From Bradysia coprophila (Eukaryota > Arthropoda > Insecta > Diptera > Sciaridae): 64,000 nucleotides of DNA. Shown here one piece after another: positions 46,040 through 58,517 of this stretch. The notes under the pieces were generated by a model, which did no database searches, had not been told where the DNA came from, and was given only the letters and a program-made list of their open reading frames with translations. Every line of letters starts with the position of its first letter. Position 1 is the stretch's first letter. Location: assembly GCF_014529535.1 (NCBI RefSeq), contig NC_050735.1:1-64000 (forward strand). Direction: 5' to 3'. The position numbers and the translations under genes were made by a program.

Positions 46040-49000
46040 ATGTGTAGCGTATTTTTTATATTCGCTGTGATGATGACTCTGTGTTCGGCTGAGGAATTTC
46101 GAACGGTAAGACGTTTTTTTATGTTTGGTCAGCAAACAGTGGCAACAACAAAGCATAAAAATGATTCAGAATTTATGACGAATGCATTTCATTGCATTGT
46201 GTATTATCGTATGTGGGCCATTTTCGATTCAAAGGTCGTTATTGCACTGATGCGAACGATCGTACTGTATTATGACCGTTGATGTCTCCATTTCTAACAA
46301 TATCAGATTCTTATTCCTGATTTGACTGACTTGTAAATCATCGCTTTCACCTCCCTATGCTTTGATGCCTCGATAGTATAACAATCGGCAAACATTAAGT
46401 ATGCAAGTCAGCCAAGTCAGATTATTTCCTTCAAATCTCTGCAATACATGTTATCAGAACCACCAATAAGTTCCAATCTGCGAAAACAATATATACGAAC
46501 GAACGCCCCTCTTTTTTCGGCTACAGTGATTTATAATTTGTCTTATAGCACACCATCGCCATCAACATTTAATTTCCGTTTCGTATATTTACGAGACCCA
46601 ACATGTCAAATGTGATTCTAAATCAGATTAGGTTGTTACTTTTGCACCACCTTTTGCGCTTTGAATTCGATAATCTTATTCTTCTTCATTCCATAGAATA
46701 CACGGTGGGGTTTCACAAAACTTAAATAGAGTCACGATCCCAAATCTGTTTTTTTTAAATGTTCTGGTTGAGGGACTCGAGAACTAAACCAAACGGTTTT
46801 CTCAGTTTCCGGTTCTGCTTAGTCGTTTCGGAGAATCGGCATCCAGGGCCGCCCGGGACTCACGAGTCAATTTGAGTAGAGATTGGTATCGCAACGAGTA
46901 GATGGACTAATTCTAAGTAAATTCGTGTTAAAATGGCTTCCATTGACAACCTGGCCACGAAGCCAGCGAAAGTCGAAAATTCGACATTTTTGAATGGTTG
47001 AAGAGAGTTTGAAACTTCTATTCGCCATAAACATATCAGCATTTAAAAATGTCGAACTTTCGACTTTCGTTGGCTGTAGCTTCGTGGCCAAGTTGTCAAA
47101 AGAAGCCATTTTAGCACGAATTAGCTTAGAATTAGTCCCTCTGCCAGTTGCGACAACAATCTGTACTCAAGACTACTGCGTCCCGGTCGGCCATGGATGC
47201 CGACTCCCCGAAACGACCAAGCAGATCCGGAAATTGAAAACAGTTTCTTGTAGTACTCGAGTCCCTCAACCAGAATATGTAGAAAAAAAGGTCAGAGGTG
47301 GTGTCGTGACCCTATTCAAATTTTGTTCAACCCCACCGTAAATAGAGAACAAAGCACCACACCGTGCAACCACTTTAAACAGCATCGACAAAAAAATAAA
47401 TTGAAATTTTTGTTTCGATAATTTCAGCTGACCGCTCGACTAAATCCTGATTGTCCTGCCGAAATTTGTTATAACAATGACCCCAACATAATAACCGTCG
47501 TTCATATATCATCCGATGGGCAGCACGATACGCTCCATTATGTATGGGATTTTACTGGTAAACCATCGGTCCTAATAGCTTTGACATCACCGAACACTAA
47601 CCTCACGATAAATTGGCGAAATTTTATGGACGATAAACAGGAGAGTAGCATCGAATTTTCCACTAAACCCATCTACACATCAACTGTTGTTCTGAATCGG
47701 GTGAGTAAATAAACCGTGTAGCGGTGTGAAGAAGAATGGGGGGACGACCAACAACAACGAGAGAAAAATATTTTCGATAAAAATTTAAGACAAAAGGAAT
47801 ATCATTTTTCCATTTTGCAGTTTAGTTGGGTCGGGTTGGTTATTTTCAATGGGACATTCTGTGTGAAAACAGAATAAAGCGATAGCAAGTGATTCAGGTT
47901 ACATGAAATGTAGTAACGGAACGAAAAAAATGCGCTTGTCTGAGCGGTATGTATACCATTGACATCTATATCTATGTTAACTACCTTCGGGAATGTTACC
48001 TTGATGTAATCGAAGTAAAATGAGGTGTCGAGCCAAAGAATAGACAAACGATACTTGATCTGAGAACAATGGGAAATGGTTGCGGGTGGATTATTGTCAC
48101 CACAAAAATTGATATTGGATCAACATCTCGTCCCATTTCGTTCTAATTCATTCTAATAAAGTGATAAACTGCATGCGACCGGGCCCCAACTAAAAGTCGT
48201 CTTCCATGTTCAGTACAAATTGGTTTTTAAGTTGGCAGAACAATAATGCGATTCTCATTCCGCTCTTCCTCCATTGCTCATTTTTCATTCCGTATTTGCT
48301 GTCGTTTCTTCAATGTACTTTTTTCTCTGATGCGCTCACCAGTTATGGCAATTTAATGACGCAGAAGATACTGGCACTTTCTCGAACGGTGTGAATTCAA
48401 GCGAAATAAACGTTTACGATACACGGAACATCACATGGACGAGGAATCAGTTTCATAAATCGGTGCATGAAGTGGAAGTGACTGTTACTGGCGATAATTC
48501 GGATTTTTTCGGTGATGGTAGAGTGTCATTAAACGTAAGAATGGGCAATTGAAAATGTGATGATACAATCGGAAATTGAAACGAAAAAATTTCATTTTAT
48601 GTTTTCGAACAGTTGAAATGCTTTGCTAGCGTCGATCATGGTGTCGATTTTCCGCATTTGTTACATTCGGAAAATTCGACCGAATTCGATTTGGTGTTGG
48701 ATGGACTGCGAGTGAATTCGTCGTTTCCGCAGGCTCGGTTCGCTGCCGAATTTGTGATCGTTTCGGAGGAGACCAAGAACAAGAATCAATCGTTCACCGT
48801 TCACTCGAAGAAAAGCTTAGATGACGAACACACACCGGGAATATTTGAAATTGTGGAAATTGCGTCGCCGAAAAGTTTTATGGCGAATGAAGGTAAGGCA
48901 CACTGCACTGTTTTTGATTTATAGGTGAAAAGTTGTGGCTGACGATCCTAGTAATGCAGAGGATAAAATTTGACGTCTGTTTTAGAGACCTATCAGCGAA

Positions 49001-52000
49001 CCTATTTTTCCATTTTAGATGTCACAACATTGTCTTGTGCATCAAATATTGAAATTTTGGTTTTTTCAGCGTTAGTCCTAAGTTTTCCATGCGAGCGTAG
49101 TGAGGTTTTTTTACATTATACGATTTCTCATCGTTTCACTGACTTAGTATATAGTACGCTTAGGTCTGACCTGCCTAAAATCGGGAATAAGAAGTAGACA
49201 AGTAGTGACAAGTAGAAAAGTAGTGCAAGTAGATGAAAATAGTGGAAGTATCATTGTTGGTGTTATTTGCACCCGGGTCGCAGTATAATTGTATATCCTA
49301 TTTGCACCCTGGCGAGTACTAACAGAGGCGAATCAAATTCCTCCCAGTTATGTTTTGTAAAAGCGTAAATGTAATAGAGTCGGACCGAACGTCTTAACGT
49401 GACTTTTTTCAAACTGTAACTATTCGCACCCGGGCGATGAAAATTCGAAAAAAAATTGAGTTGTCAGGCACGCTGAAACCGCCAACGTAAATTTTATTCT
49501 TCCATTCCAATCTTTGATCCTCGAAGTTCTTTGTGTCCCAGAGGTGAACACAACGTTTTTCATGCGTGCATGTTATGTTTTGCCAGTTTTCGCCACAAAA
49601 CTATAACATCAATTTGCCATACCATTTTCGAAAACATAAACAAACTGACAGTTCGAATGAGAAAAGTTGTGTTTTCTGGTGATAAAGCTCTGCAATTTTC
49701 TCACTAGAAATGACATTCGATCAGTCGTCAAGAAAACACAATTTTCTCATGAACCATTGAGGGGTGAAATTAAGGTATAACAAAACGCGCGTATGAAAAG
49801 GCTGCAATCACAGTCAAAAAAAGGCTGCCGTTTCACCTGACAGATCGTTTTTAACAATAGGAAAAAGGCGTGGTTTACAAAATGGAGGCAAAACGGAATG
49901 CTTTTTTTGACTACGTGTTGACCTAAAGCTCGGAATTGGTCGACCGCGCTCTTAAAATGACTCTACATGAAACTTCAAAATTTGAAGTAACCTGTCCTGA
50001 CCTGACCTGAATTTTTGAAACCTTTAAGAACAGAATTCAGGTTAACCTGTCAGGTTTCAGGTTACGTCTGACTTGATCACTATATTCAGATTTTAGGGAA
50101 AATTCGGTCGGGCTCAGGTATTTTCAGTTCAAAACCTGTTTCGAGCTTTTTCTGACAATACGGTCCTTGGAAATTTTTTAATTTTTGTCGTTTGTAAGAA
50201 GTGAAACAACAATCACAATACTAAGTGGGATTCTATGTCAATAAATGACGTTCGTAGCCATGATATTAGCAGGTTCTAAACTGTTGGAAAAATGGTTCCG
50301 TTTAAAGTCTGAAATCGGTTTTAGAGACCTTTGAGTAAACCTGTTTTCCCATTTTAGATGTCACAACATTATTTGTGCAGCAAATATTGAAGTTTTGCTC
50401 TTTTTAGCACTAGTCCTAGTTTTCGACGCGAGCGTAGCGAGGTTTCTTTTAAACACGATCTCATTTTTTCACTGACTTAGTATAGGTCTGATGTACTTAA
50501 AATTGGGTATAAGAAGTAGACAAAACGGTAGAAGCTTCTTGCACACAGAAAAAATAGTGGAACTACCATTGTTGGTGCTATTTGCACACGTTCAGAGTTT
50601 TGGTTAGTATAGACACCCTGCCCTGTTAAGATCTGTTCCATTTAACGAAAATATGAACAATTTATGGTTCACATCCTAAGTTCGATAAATCATTGAGCGA
50701 CAAATTTTTTGATGTTCCATCAATCAACAGAAAAAAGGAAACCGAAAATCCCCCAAAAACCCAATCGACTTTTAAATGTCTGACTCGGAAAGCTAGTGAT
50801 AAAACAAAACGAAAAATTTTTATTAAGCTACCCAGACTAAATCGAACATAAGAAGTGCTGCAAACCACTTCACCATTCGACAGCTTCATATTTTGTGGTA
50901 TGTAGCAAGAAGAGAAAATAAAATATAAAATCGAGAATTGGCGTTAATTGAAAAGCAGAAAATCGGAATTCCAATTTTAAAATAATTTCTTTTTCCCTTC
51001 CTTCATACACACCCACCGCATACCTTAACTGGAAAATTCCTGGCGATCCCTTTAACCTTTCCGAACCGGGTAAATCGACAGTAAAGTCATATGAATGAAC
51101 TTCCCCATTTTTTTTAAAAACCGTACGGAATGTTGTACAATGGGAAATGTGCCGTCGAATCAATAAATAAAATTTCAAATTGACACAAATTGTATCACGT
51201 GTAATTGAAAGGTATTTCCGTTCGGGTGAGGTGTCCAATGTTGTATTTTTCTCTTGGTTGGCTTGCTGCTGATTGACGTGATGAAAGAATGACTCGGAAA
51301 AAAATAAAAATTTTATTTACCTCTGCCGAATCGAATTAATGATAACAATGTCAATGGGGCGCTTAGTGCGGGTGTTTCATTATGGGTGTTTATTTGGTTA
51401 GAAATTAATTTGGCAGAACGACGGTGAATTTTGTGTTTTTGTTCATTTGATTTGAAACCGAAATGTTTGTGTCAACTAATGGATCCGTGGGAATGTGGGA
51501 AGTCTGGTCACACAAATGAAGCGAAACATTTCGCATTAAATTGCGAGTTTTGTTTCACCACCGATTTGTGCATGGAACTCCGAACAATCAACCACCAAAT
51601 TACTTTTTCCATCTATTTCGAACGACACAACCAGATTCCAATTCCCCCCGGCCAGAACAAATCCCATTGATTACAGTTTGCAAAATGTTTTGCAGGAAGT
51701 TTCATTCAGTATCGTCCTGTTTCTTATACGCATCCGGAACGAGATGTTTCAACGTCGACCGAATTACATATCACAATGCCAACCAATTTAGATAATCCAG
51801 CTACACAACTAAATTCCAGCCTGGCATGGGTATATTATGGGTCATTGTTGAATACGATTTTGGTGCAAGGTTTTAATGTGTCGTTTGGAATGTCCGGAGA
51901 CGGATTTTATACGAAAACTAATTATAGCACATGGTGAGTTCGATACAGAAACAGATTATTTACTTAAGCAAATAGAAATTTGATGAAATAACATTTGTTG

Positions 52001-52601
52001 TGGGGGGTGTTTTATGTGTATGTGTGGAGTTTTGTGGATCCGTTGCAATATAGCAGCGGGTTTGTAGGTCATTGATGTATTAGATTTCCCCTGTGGTTTC
52101 GATTTCGAAACAGTAATGACAAAAAAAAACGTTCCATTAATCATTCGACTGGTGATCTTGTTTCGCGAATTATTTCCACGAATACATACCGTTAAAAATA
52201 AATGAATTTGAAAACCGATTTTAATTAACTTCCACTGGCAAATTACAGAGGGCAAAAAATGCAGGGAAATTGTATAATGTATGTATGGATGGGACCGAAA
52301 AATATTTATTACAATCGCAAAATGATATACACGCCAGATAAATAATTAAACGAACACAAAATATAATTTTCCCTACATAATGGAACACAAAACGGCAAAT
52401 TGTTACAACGAAATTTTTTCCCTCCTCTATCTATCTATATGTTCAAATTCCAGGACATTCGTAATGGGCTATGGCGCTCCGCCAAATGAACAACTTTCCA
52501 TGTTTGTTGTTATTGTTGCATCGATTGGTTTGGGTATACCGCTGATACTGTTAGTTGGCGGCGGATGTTACATGTGCATAAAACGGACCAGAAATCGTTA
52601 A
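46040..52601 (+). CDS. Glycosylated lysosomal membrane protein homologue (GLMP/NCU-G1)
   Basis: Six exons: 46040-46105, 47428-47700, 48343-48534, 48613-48892, 51696-51933 and 52454-52601, giving 398 aa. GLMP is a type I lysosomal membrane protein with a large glycosylated lumenal domain. In mammals it partners the transporter MFSD1. Visible features are a signal peptide (1-17), TLHYVWDF near 57-64, TNLTINW, several N-x-S/T sites (NLT, NIT, NSS, NST, NQS, NVS, NYS), the family signature [12 protein letters not shown] at 245-256, the [11 protein letters not shown]...AWVYYGS block, and one transmembrane helix at about 366-391 with the Gly-rich LILLVGGG. Length matches the family (about 400 aa). 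The cytosolic tail is very short and basic (IKRTRNR), without the longer tyrosine-bearing tail of the mammalian protein; YMCI at the membrane edge could act as a sorting motif. Introns 1 and 4 carry repeats. Confidence 0.9.
46701..47340. mobile_element. Large palindromic element in GLMP intron 1
   Basis: The ends are CACGGTGGGGTTTCACAAAA and TTTTGTTCAACCCCACCGTA. The arms match with interruptions along almost the whole 640 bp (for example AATTCTAAG...ATGGCTTCCATTGACAACCT and the inverse around 47080-47135). The core near 46930-47110 is the best-matched part. It sits wholly inside the intron 46106-47427. ORFs crossing it arise from the palindrome. Confidence 0.8.
48970..49260. repeat. Dispersed repeat, direct copy 1
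   Basis: Shares TTTTAGAGACCT, CCATTTTAGATGTCACAACA, GCGAGCGTAG(T/C)GAGGTTT and ATAAGAAGTAGACAA with 50310-50590. Both copies are followed by the same GTGG/GTGGAA...ATTGTTGGTG segment. The two copies are about 1.3 kb apart in the same intron. Confidence 0.7.
49535..49800. repeat. Third copy of the GAGAAAA repeat
   Basis: CCCAGAGGTGAACACAACG, TGTTTTGCC and GACAGTTCGAATGAGAAAAG blocks match the gene A intron copies at 7668-8072. Confidence 0.65.
50310..50590. repeat. Dispersed repeat, direct copy 2
   Basis: Diverged copy of 48970-49260 in the same orientation. It ends in GGAACTACCATTGTTGGTGC. Confidence 0.7.
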
Positions 52602-52939
52602 CAATATAATAAGCAAACGTTCATGACTGTTAATGATATGGGTAAGTGTGCAACACAACCACCATAATAGGAAGTGAACGAAGAGACGGATTTTTTTTAG
52701 ATTTTGTTGCTTTTTAACTTTGGTGTTTGTGTGAAGTCGCTAGTCAGGAATGTTCAATGCAGAGTTGGGAGGATTCCGAATTTTCAGATTTAAAATAGAA
52801 AAATATAAAAAAAAAATCCGCGATCCCGTTTTCGTTTAGTTTTTAGTCGCATGAACATCGATGTGTAAAATTGTATTGATTTGTGCGGTTGTGGTAATCA
52901 TTTCGCGGTTGCAACGGTGAGCCGGGCCTATTATTGAGA

Positions 52940-54720
52940 TGTTACCCAAATTTATACAAATTTACCTATTACCCTTATTTAAGGCCAGGTCACTGTAAAC
53001 ATTTCCGATGGATAACACCTTAACCTGGCCTTAACGCAATTTTGCGAAATTTCTCCTAAATTACCCAATTTGCACAAACTTACCTATTAGCCCAATTTAC
53101 CGAAATTTGCCTTATTTTAGCAAGATGTACCCAAATTAGGTAGATCTATCAAAATTCACCTAAATTCATCTAAATTTTTCCAAATTTTTCGAAATTCATC
53201 CAAATTAACCTAAATTTATCCAAATTTACATACATGTAAAAAAAAGTGAATCCGCTAGAATTTCGTTGAACAAATGAAAATCTAGATTTTTATTTTCTTA
53301 ATTTTGATTAGGCTCGCGTTTGCAACAAGAATGAAATACTCAAATAAAAAATCTAGATTTCAATTTGTTAAACAAATTCTGTGTGCAATTATTTACAATC
53401 AAGAACAACTGCTAAGTTTCACTTTTGTCTACCTGTATTACAAATGCTTAACCTAATTTACCGAAATATATCTAGCGAGATTTACTCAAATTTACCTATA
53501 TTTATCCAAATTTACCTAAATCTATCTATTCGTTGAACAAATGAAAATATAGATTTTTATTCACTGAATTTTGGTGAGGGTGTAACAAGATCGAAAATTT
53601 CGATTCGAAATACTCAAATAAAAAATCTAGATCTTCATTTGTTTAAAAAATTCTTTGTGGAATCATTTACAAACCATAACAATTACCAAAACAGAAAACA
53701 GAAAATAGTTTGACTTTTCTCATCCTGCATTATTCATGTTTAACCCAATTTACCGAAATTAAATTTACCTAAATTTAGTAAGATCTATCCAAATTTACCT
53801 AAATTTATCCAAATTTACCTAAATTTATCCAAATTCACTCACATGTACGTGTGGAATTGAGGAAACGTATAGACAAACGCTACTTATATGTGGTCGAATA
53901 CGTGTGGAACAAATAAAACGAAAGAAACAAACGAAACCCACCAAAATTGTATTCTTATGATGTTTAAATTTATCCAAATTAACCTAAATTTATACAAATT
54001 TACCGGCATGTAGAGAATTTCTGAATTTTGGTTAGGTTCACGCTCGCAACTAAAATGAAATACTTAAAAAAACTAGATTTTCATTTGTTAAACAAAATCA
54101 TTGACAATCCACAACAACTGCCAAGTTTCACATGAATTACTCATACTTAACCTAATTTGCCGTTTATCTCAACTGAAATGTACAATTGAGACTTTTTGGG
54201 ATTTTCTTTTTGACGGTTTAAAGTCACGCCAGTTTTCAAAACCTCGAATTGTGTTGCGACACGGACAACATGCCATTTTGGCGTGACTAGAAACGGTCAA
54301 CTTGATAGCCGAATAGCCAGAAATTGTTTTACGGTAAGTACATATTAGCCGTCTTCCAAATTTACCTAAATTTAGCGAGATATATCCAAATTTACCTAAA
54401 TGTACCTACATGAAGAAAGTGCTTCCACAAGAATTTTGTTTTCTGAATTTTTGTTAGTCTCGTACTCGAAACAAGAATGAAATACTCAAATAAAAAATCT
54501 AGATTTTCATTTGTTAAACAAATTCTGTGTGTAATCATTTACAAACCATAACAAATCCCAAAACATGAAATAATTTACCGAAATTTATGTAAATTTACCC
54601 AAATTCAGGAAGATCTATCCAAATTTACCTAAATTTACCTAAATTTTTCCAAATTCCTAAATTTTTCCTAATTCCTAAATTTACGCAGATTCACACAAAT
54701 TTGCCTTAAGTTATATAAAT
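52940..54720. repeat. AAATTTACC-rich tandem region with interspersed ~200-bp modules
   Basis: Degenerate units such as AAATTTACCTAAATTTATCC fill the region. They are interrupted by four related modules (around 53265-53455, 53525-53745, 54005-54150 and 54430-54560), each containing AAATCTAGATTTT and its inverse, then AACAAATTCTGTGTG and ACAACTGC(C/T)AAGTTTCAC-like sequence. A hairpin (52979-53034) lies near its start. Confidence 0.75.
52979..53034. repeat. Short hairpin element, copy 2
   Basis: TTAAGGCCAGGT ... ACCTGGCCTTAA, with the same termini as 10318-10364. Confidence 0.65.
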
Positions 54721-54737
54721 TCACCAAATTTTATTCA

Positions 54738-54960
54738 CAATTATTAAACGTAAAGCTTGTGCAGAATCAGCGACAGCTAAGGTGCGCACCTTTTTCAATG
54801 AATTGCATGGCATAATTCCTCTATGGTGAGCACATAACATGTATGACTCTTTGGTCAGAATGTGTTTTGACTGTATATTATACAAGTAGAGAGTGTTTGT
54901 TGATCAGCTGGTGAAGTTCAGCTGTTGCTGATTCTGCACAAGCTTTACGTTTAATAATTG
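54738..54960. mobile_element. TIR element, arms about 45 bp
   Basis: CAATTATTAAACGTAAAGCT, continuing through TGTGCAGAATCAGC, is mirrored exactly at the right end. The inside (54785-54915) has no ORF. Confidence 0.8.
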
Positions 54961-56774
54961 TAATTTGTTTTTTTTTGGTTACATTCGGTAAATTCGACAA
55001 TTTTTCAATAAATTTCGAGAATTTTCAATAATTTAGGTAAATAAATTTCTCAATAATAAGCCCTGCACCATTTTCCACAAACCGACCTGTGTGATTTCAA
55101 AAAAAAATCTGATCTTTTTGCATTCCTGACTCGTCTTCCCTCCCATTTTAATTTAAGAAAAACATTTTTGAAAAAAAAAAGTAGAAAAAAAGTAGTTTCA
55201 AGGAAAAGATAAGTTTTTATCGGAACCTGATTACAGTACCTATTGCACACAAGAAACGGAATAAATAAATTGAATAGAAATTGTGATAAAAATTAGGATT
55301 GAATTGTGAAAACGATAAAGCAAATAGGTCGCACAACCAAGTGGCTTTGCGTGTATTATTTTATGCAAATTAATTTCATTGTAAATTTTCCGTATCGTAA
55401 TGAATTGCTGAACTTTAACGACAATTCTCCTCTCACATATCAGGCTAATTAAATTGTAGACAAAATGTTCGTTTTACAGTATGAGATTCTTCCGTTTTCA
55501 TTGAAATAGTTAATTACCACTGGATATTTCTGGTATTAAGACAATTTGCTGCAGCTCATAAATTTCCGAATCGTTACTGCCATCAACTGCTCTATGTACT
55601 TTAACACTATGCGATGCAGTTACCTCTTGTCAGATAAAACTGGTACATTCTTCGTTCAACACTGGCAGCCTGTATTAATATTCATATCAAAGCCATTGCT
55701 CCTGACTCATTGGTTATATCAATTTAGTGCAATTAAAACATTGGTGAAAGTTTCCATCGAACTGCCCTTTTGCCATATTTATTAGTCAACAATGCCACCA
55801 CATAAAGTACTATCGCTACGAAACGTTGTGTTCTGATAAACACAGTGTGTAGCCTCCTACTACACATGTAACTAATTTGACTCTCTAAGTGTCTCTTTGA
55901 TCATGTAAAGGTTCCGTCTGTTTTGCGGCTTTGTAAACTATTACACTGATGTTTCATTGCTTGAACACATATGCTAAACCGCCGCTTTGTATCTGATATG
56001 TCCTTTTCCATACAGTATGTGTTTACGGCACAGTAATTCAGTGAGGAAGGATTTTTTTTATCAACTGGACCAACAACAATGAAGTAAATTCTTACACTTC
56101 GGACGCTGGTATACTATAGGTTGGGTGTGGACAATAAAATATTTCATGATGGTCCGTGATAGTACGTGCTTATATTTATGTATATTTTGCTTTGTTTTGC
56201 GTATAGTATGTAACTTTATAAGGTAGCCCACCTTACACATATTTAGTCAAGAGCAAATCACATCAAATTACCGCAAAAAATACTAAAAGAACGAAATATT
56301 TTTCCTGGCCTTGCATTTGTTCCCTTGGTTCTTATATTTAATGAATGGATATTGTCCTAGACGTTTTTGAATGCAATAGACCATTACAGGACAATGAAAC
56401 CTAACTGCATCTATACTAATCAACGCTGAACAAAATGTCTCGATATTAAGGTGGGTCGATTTTCCCATTTTCCCAATCAACACCCAATCCCAATTCCGGA
56501 TGGCCGTGACGAACTTTTCGAAATTTCCATTTTTTTTATTATTTCCGACTACGTTTGAATGCCTCATTGCTGTACGAAGGAAGGGTCTTCTAGAAATTTT
56601 ATTTTCGTTAATATTCTGCTTTTTGTTACTGCCAACTTTGAACAAACATTTTAAGATCATAAACACTATCTGTACATGAACATTACCGATAAGCTTTCCA
56701 ATGACAAATTAGTCAAAAGCGAAATTTACCGTACCCCAGAAAAATCGTTCATACAGTAATGAGACCTACTCCCT

Positions 56775-57085
56775 ATTAGGGAACGTCAGACTTTCTGAAA
56801 AGAAAATCCAAACTGAAACACAAACGCAAACGGAAATGGCAAGTTTGATAGATTCACTGAAAAATAATCAATTTCTGACTGCAAAGATTTTAATAAAACA
56901 AAACGCCATTGTGTAGGGCATGATGTCAGGAGAAAACAAGTAGTTTACCGGTCTCCTGAAGTCAAACTCAATGGCATTTTGTTTAATTAAAATCCTTGCA
57001 GTCAGATCTAGCCCTTTCTTTTTACATTTCCGTCTATGTTTTCATTTGGATTTTCTATTCAGAAAATCTGACATTATCTATTAGT
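56775..57085. mobile_element. TAGGGAACGTCAGA palindromic element
   Basis: The left arm starts TAGGGAACGTCAGACTTTCT and the right arm ends CAGAAAATCTGACATTATCTA. Inner pairs are TCTGACTGCAAAGATTTTAA / inverse and ACGCCATTGTG / CAATGGCATT, around a GTCTCCTGAAG centre. Partial copies lie at 42111-42235, about 57085-57240 and about 58540-58660. Confidence 0.75.
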
Positions 57086-57321
57086 GAAACGGAAAGTGCA
57101 AGTCCAACAAATTCACTGAAAAAAAAAAATTCTGACTTCAACGATTTCTATTAAACAAAATGCCATTGTGGAGCGCATGATCTCAGGAGCCCGGTAAACT
57201 AATTAGGGAACGTCAGACTGTTCGAACAGAAACGGAATGTCCAACACAGACGGAAACACAAACGATTTTTCTTTGGGACAATGTAGCTTTGTCAAAAATA
57301 AGTATTTGAAAATGTGATATT

Positions 57322-58517
57322 TGCAGAGTTCCCACTCCTCCTAAAATTCATAATATTCCTAAAATGGACTAAATCCTCCTAAAATCTTCTAAAACTCCTA
57401 AAATTCCTAAAATGAGCCCACACTATCAAAGAAATTTTTTGATAAAATTGAAAAACAAGGAATTGTTTTTGTTAATTAATGCAATGCAATGAATTTGAAA
57501 ACAGTCCTTTCTTTGAATCATGCAAACAGCGATCCTGAACATGGATTTAGCGAAAACAAATACATCTCGAGGATCGCAGTTTGTTAGGAGATGCGACTAT
57601 CGTCGGTCTTCGACCAATGTAATGGTGAATCTTGTTAACTTGAAAGAAGGGTCCACACTGAAAATAAAATCTACCAATTTTACCGTTGATTTGGAATTAC
57701 CAGTAAAATACCAGTACCAATTAATTTGTGCAGCATACCAATACCAACGATTGGTACGACTCACCAAATAAATTAGGGATGTACGATGGATAAAGTATCG
57801 AGACTGGCGTAAATTTTAAAAATTCATTTACAACCTGCGAAAAATCATAGAAGCTAAATTTTTTAGTTTTCGGTCTCCCATCTACTTCGACTTCTACCAA
57901 AAGCCTTCTTTGAGATCCTTATTAGCTGCTACTATAGACTAATATTCTACTAATTGGAGTCCAGTGCGACAGAAAAAAATAAAATCCAGGCGAAGTTTAT
58001 CGAGAAAATATTTTTGGTCAGTCGTCAAAGTTTGCCGACCATGAAAAATTGAGTGGATCTTAAACTTGAAAATTCGGAAATTCTATCAAGAAAATAATTC
58101 GATCTTTGCTCTAGTGGGCTTAAATTCTTGGGAATGTTGTAGAACAGAAAAGTTTTTGAAAATCATGTGAGAAATGTTTGTGTCGTGAGTGTTTGTTTGG
58201 TCTAAAATTAAGGCAAAATGGTTCAATTGAGAAAATCGAGTTTTTGACATCTAGGGATGCCAGTCTCGATCCTTTATCCATCGCACACCCCTAATAGAAC
58301 ATATTAATTTTCTGAAACATTTTTATTATTTTACGAAGTGTATGAGAAATAGAAAGATCTTGAGGCTCCGGAAATTACTTATAAAAACTTTGTCAAATTT
58401 TTAAAAATTCCTTCTAAAATTACTTTCGAAATCTCCTGAAATTCTCCTAAAATTACCGTTAAAATTTCCTAAAATTCCTAATTTTAGGAGCCTTCCTAAG
58501 TCGTGGGAACCCTGTAT
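57322..58517. repeat. Composite element with TCCTAAAAT repeats, interrupted by a nested element
   Basis: The left end GCAGAGTTCCCACTCCTCCT and right end GTGGGAACCCTGTATTTG are inverted relatives. Each is followed inward by degenerate TCCTAAAAT repeats (57340-57420 and 58370-58500). Inside lies a separate inverted-repeat element at 57772-58296. Confidence 0.6.
57772..58296. mobile_element. TIR element (GATGGATAAAGNATCGAGACTGGC)
   Basis: TTAGGGATGTACGATGGATA at the left is mirrored by TATCCATCGCACACCCCTAA at the right, and the TIR extends over about 38 bp to ...GAGACTGGC. No transposase ORF is present. It is nested in 57322-58517. Confidence 0.8.

Larger units (their letters stand above)
48893..51695 (+). 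other. GLMP intron 4 (2.8 kb), repeat-filled
   Basis: Contains two direct copies of one repeat (about 48970-49260 and 50310-50590), a GAGAAAA-type repeat at 49535-49800, a CGGAGGCAAAACGGA hairpin at about 49801-49915, and ACCTGACCTGA-rich sequence at about 49990-50070. A 122-codon minus ORF at 50870-51238 has no recognisable domain. Confidence 0.65.

Noticed and set aside
46860-47341. Several ORFs of 60-115 codons on both strands
   Set aside because: They mirror one another because they lie on the two arms of the intronic palindrome; no protein motif.
50870-51238. 122-codon minus-strand ORF in GLMP intron 4
   Set aside because: No recognisable domain, AT-driven composition, antisense to an intron; could not be supported as a gene.
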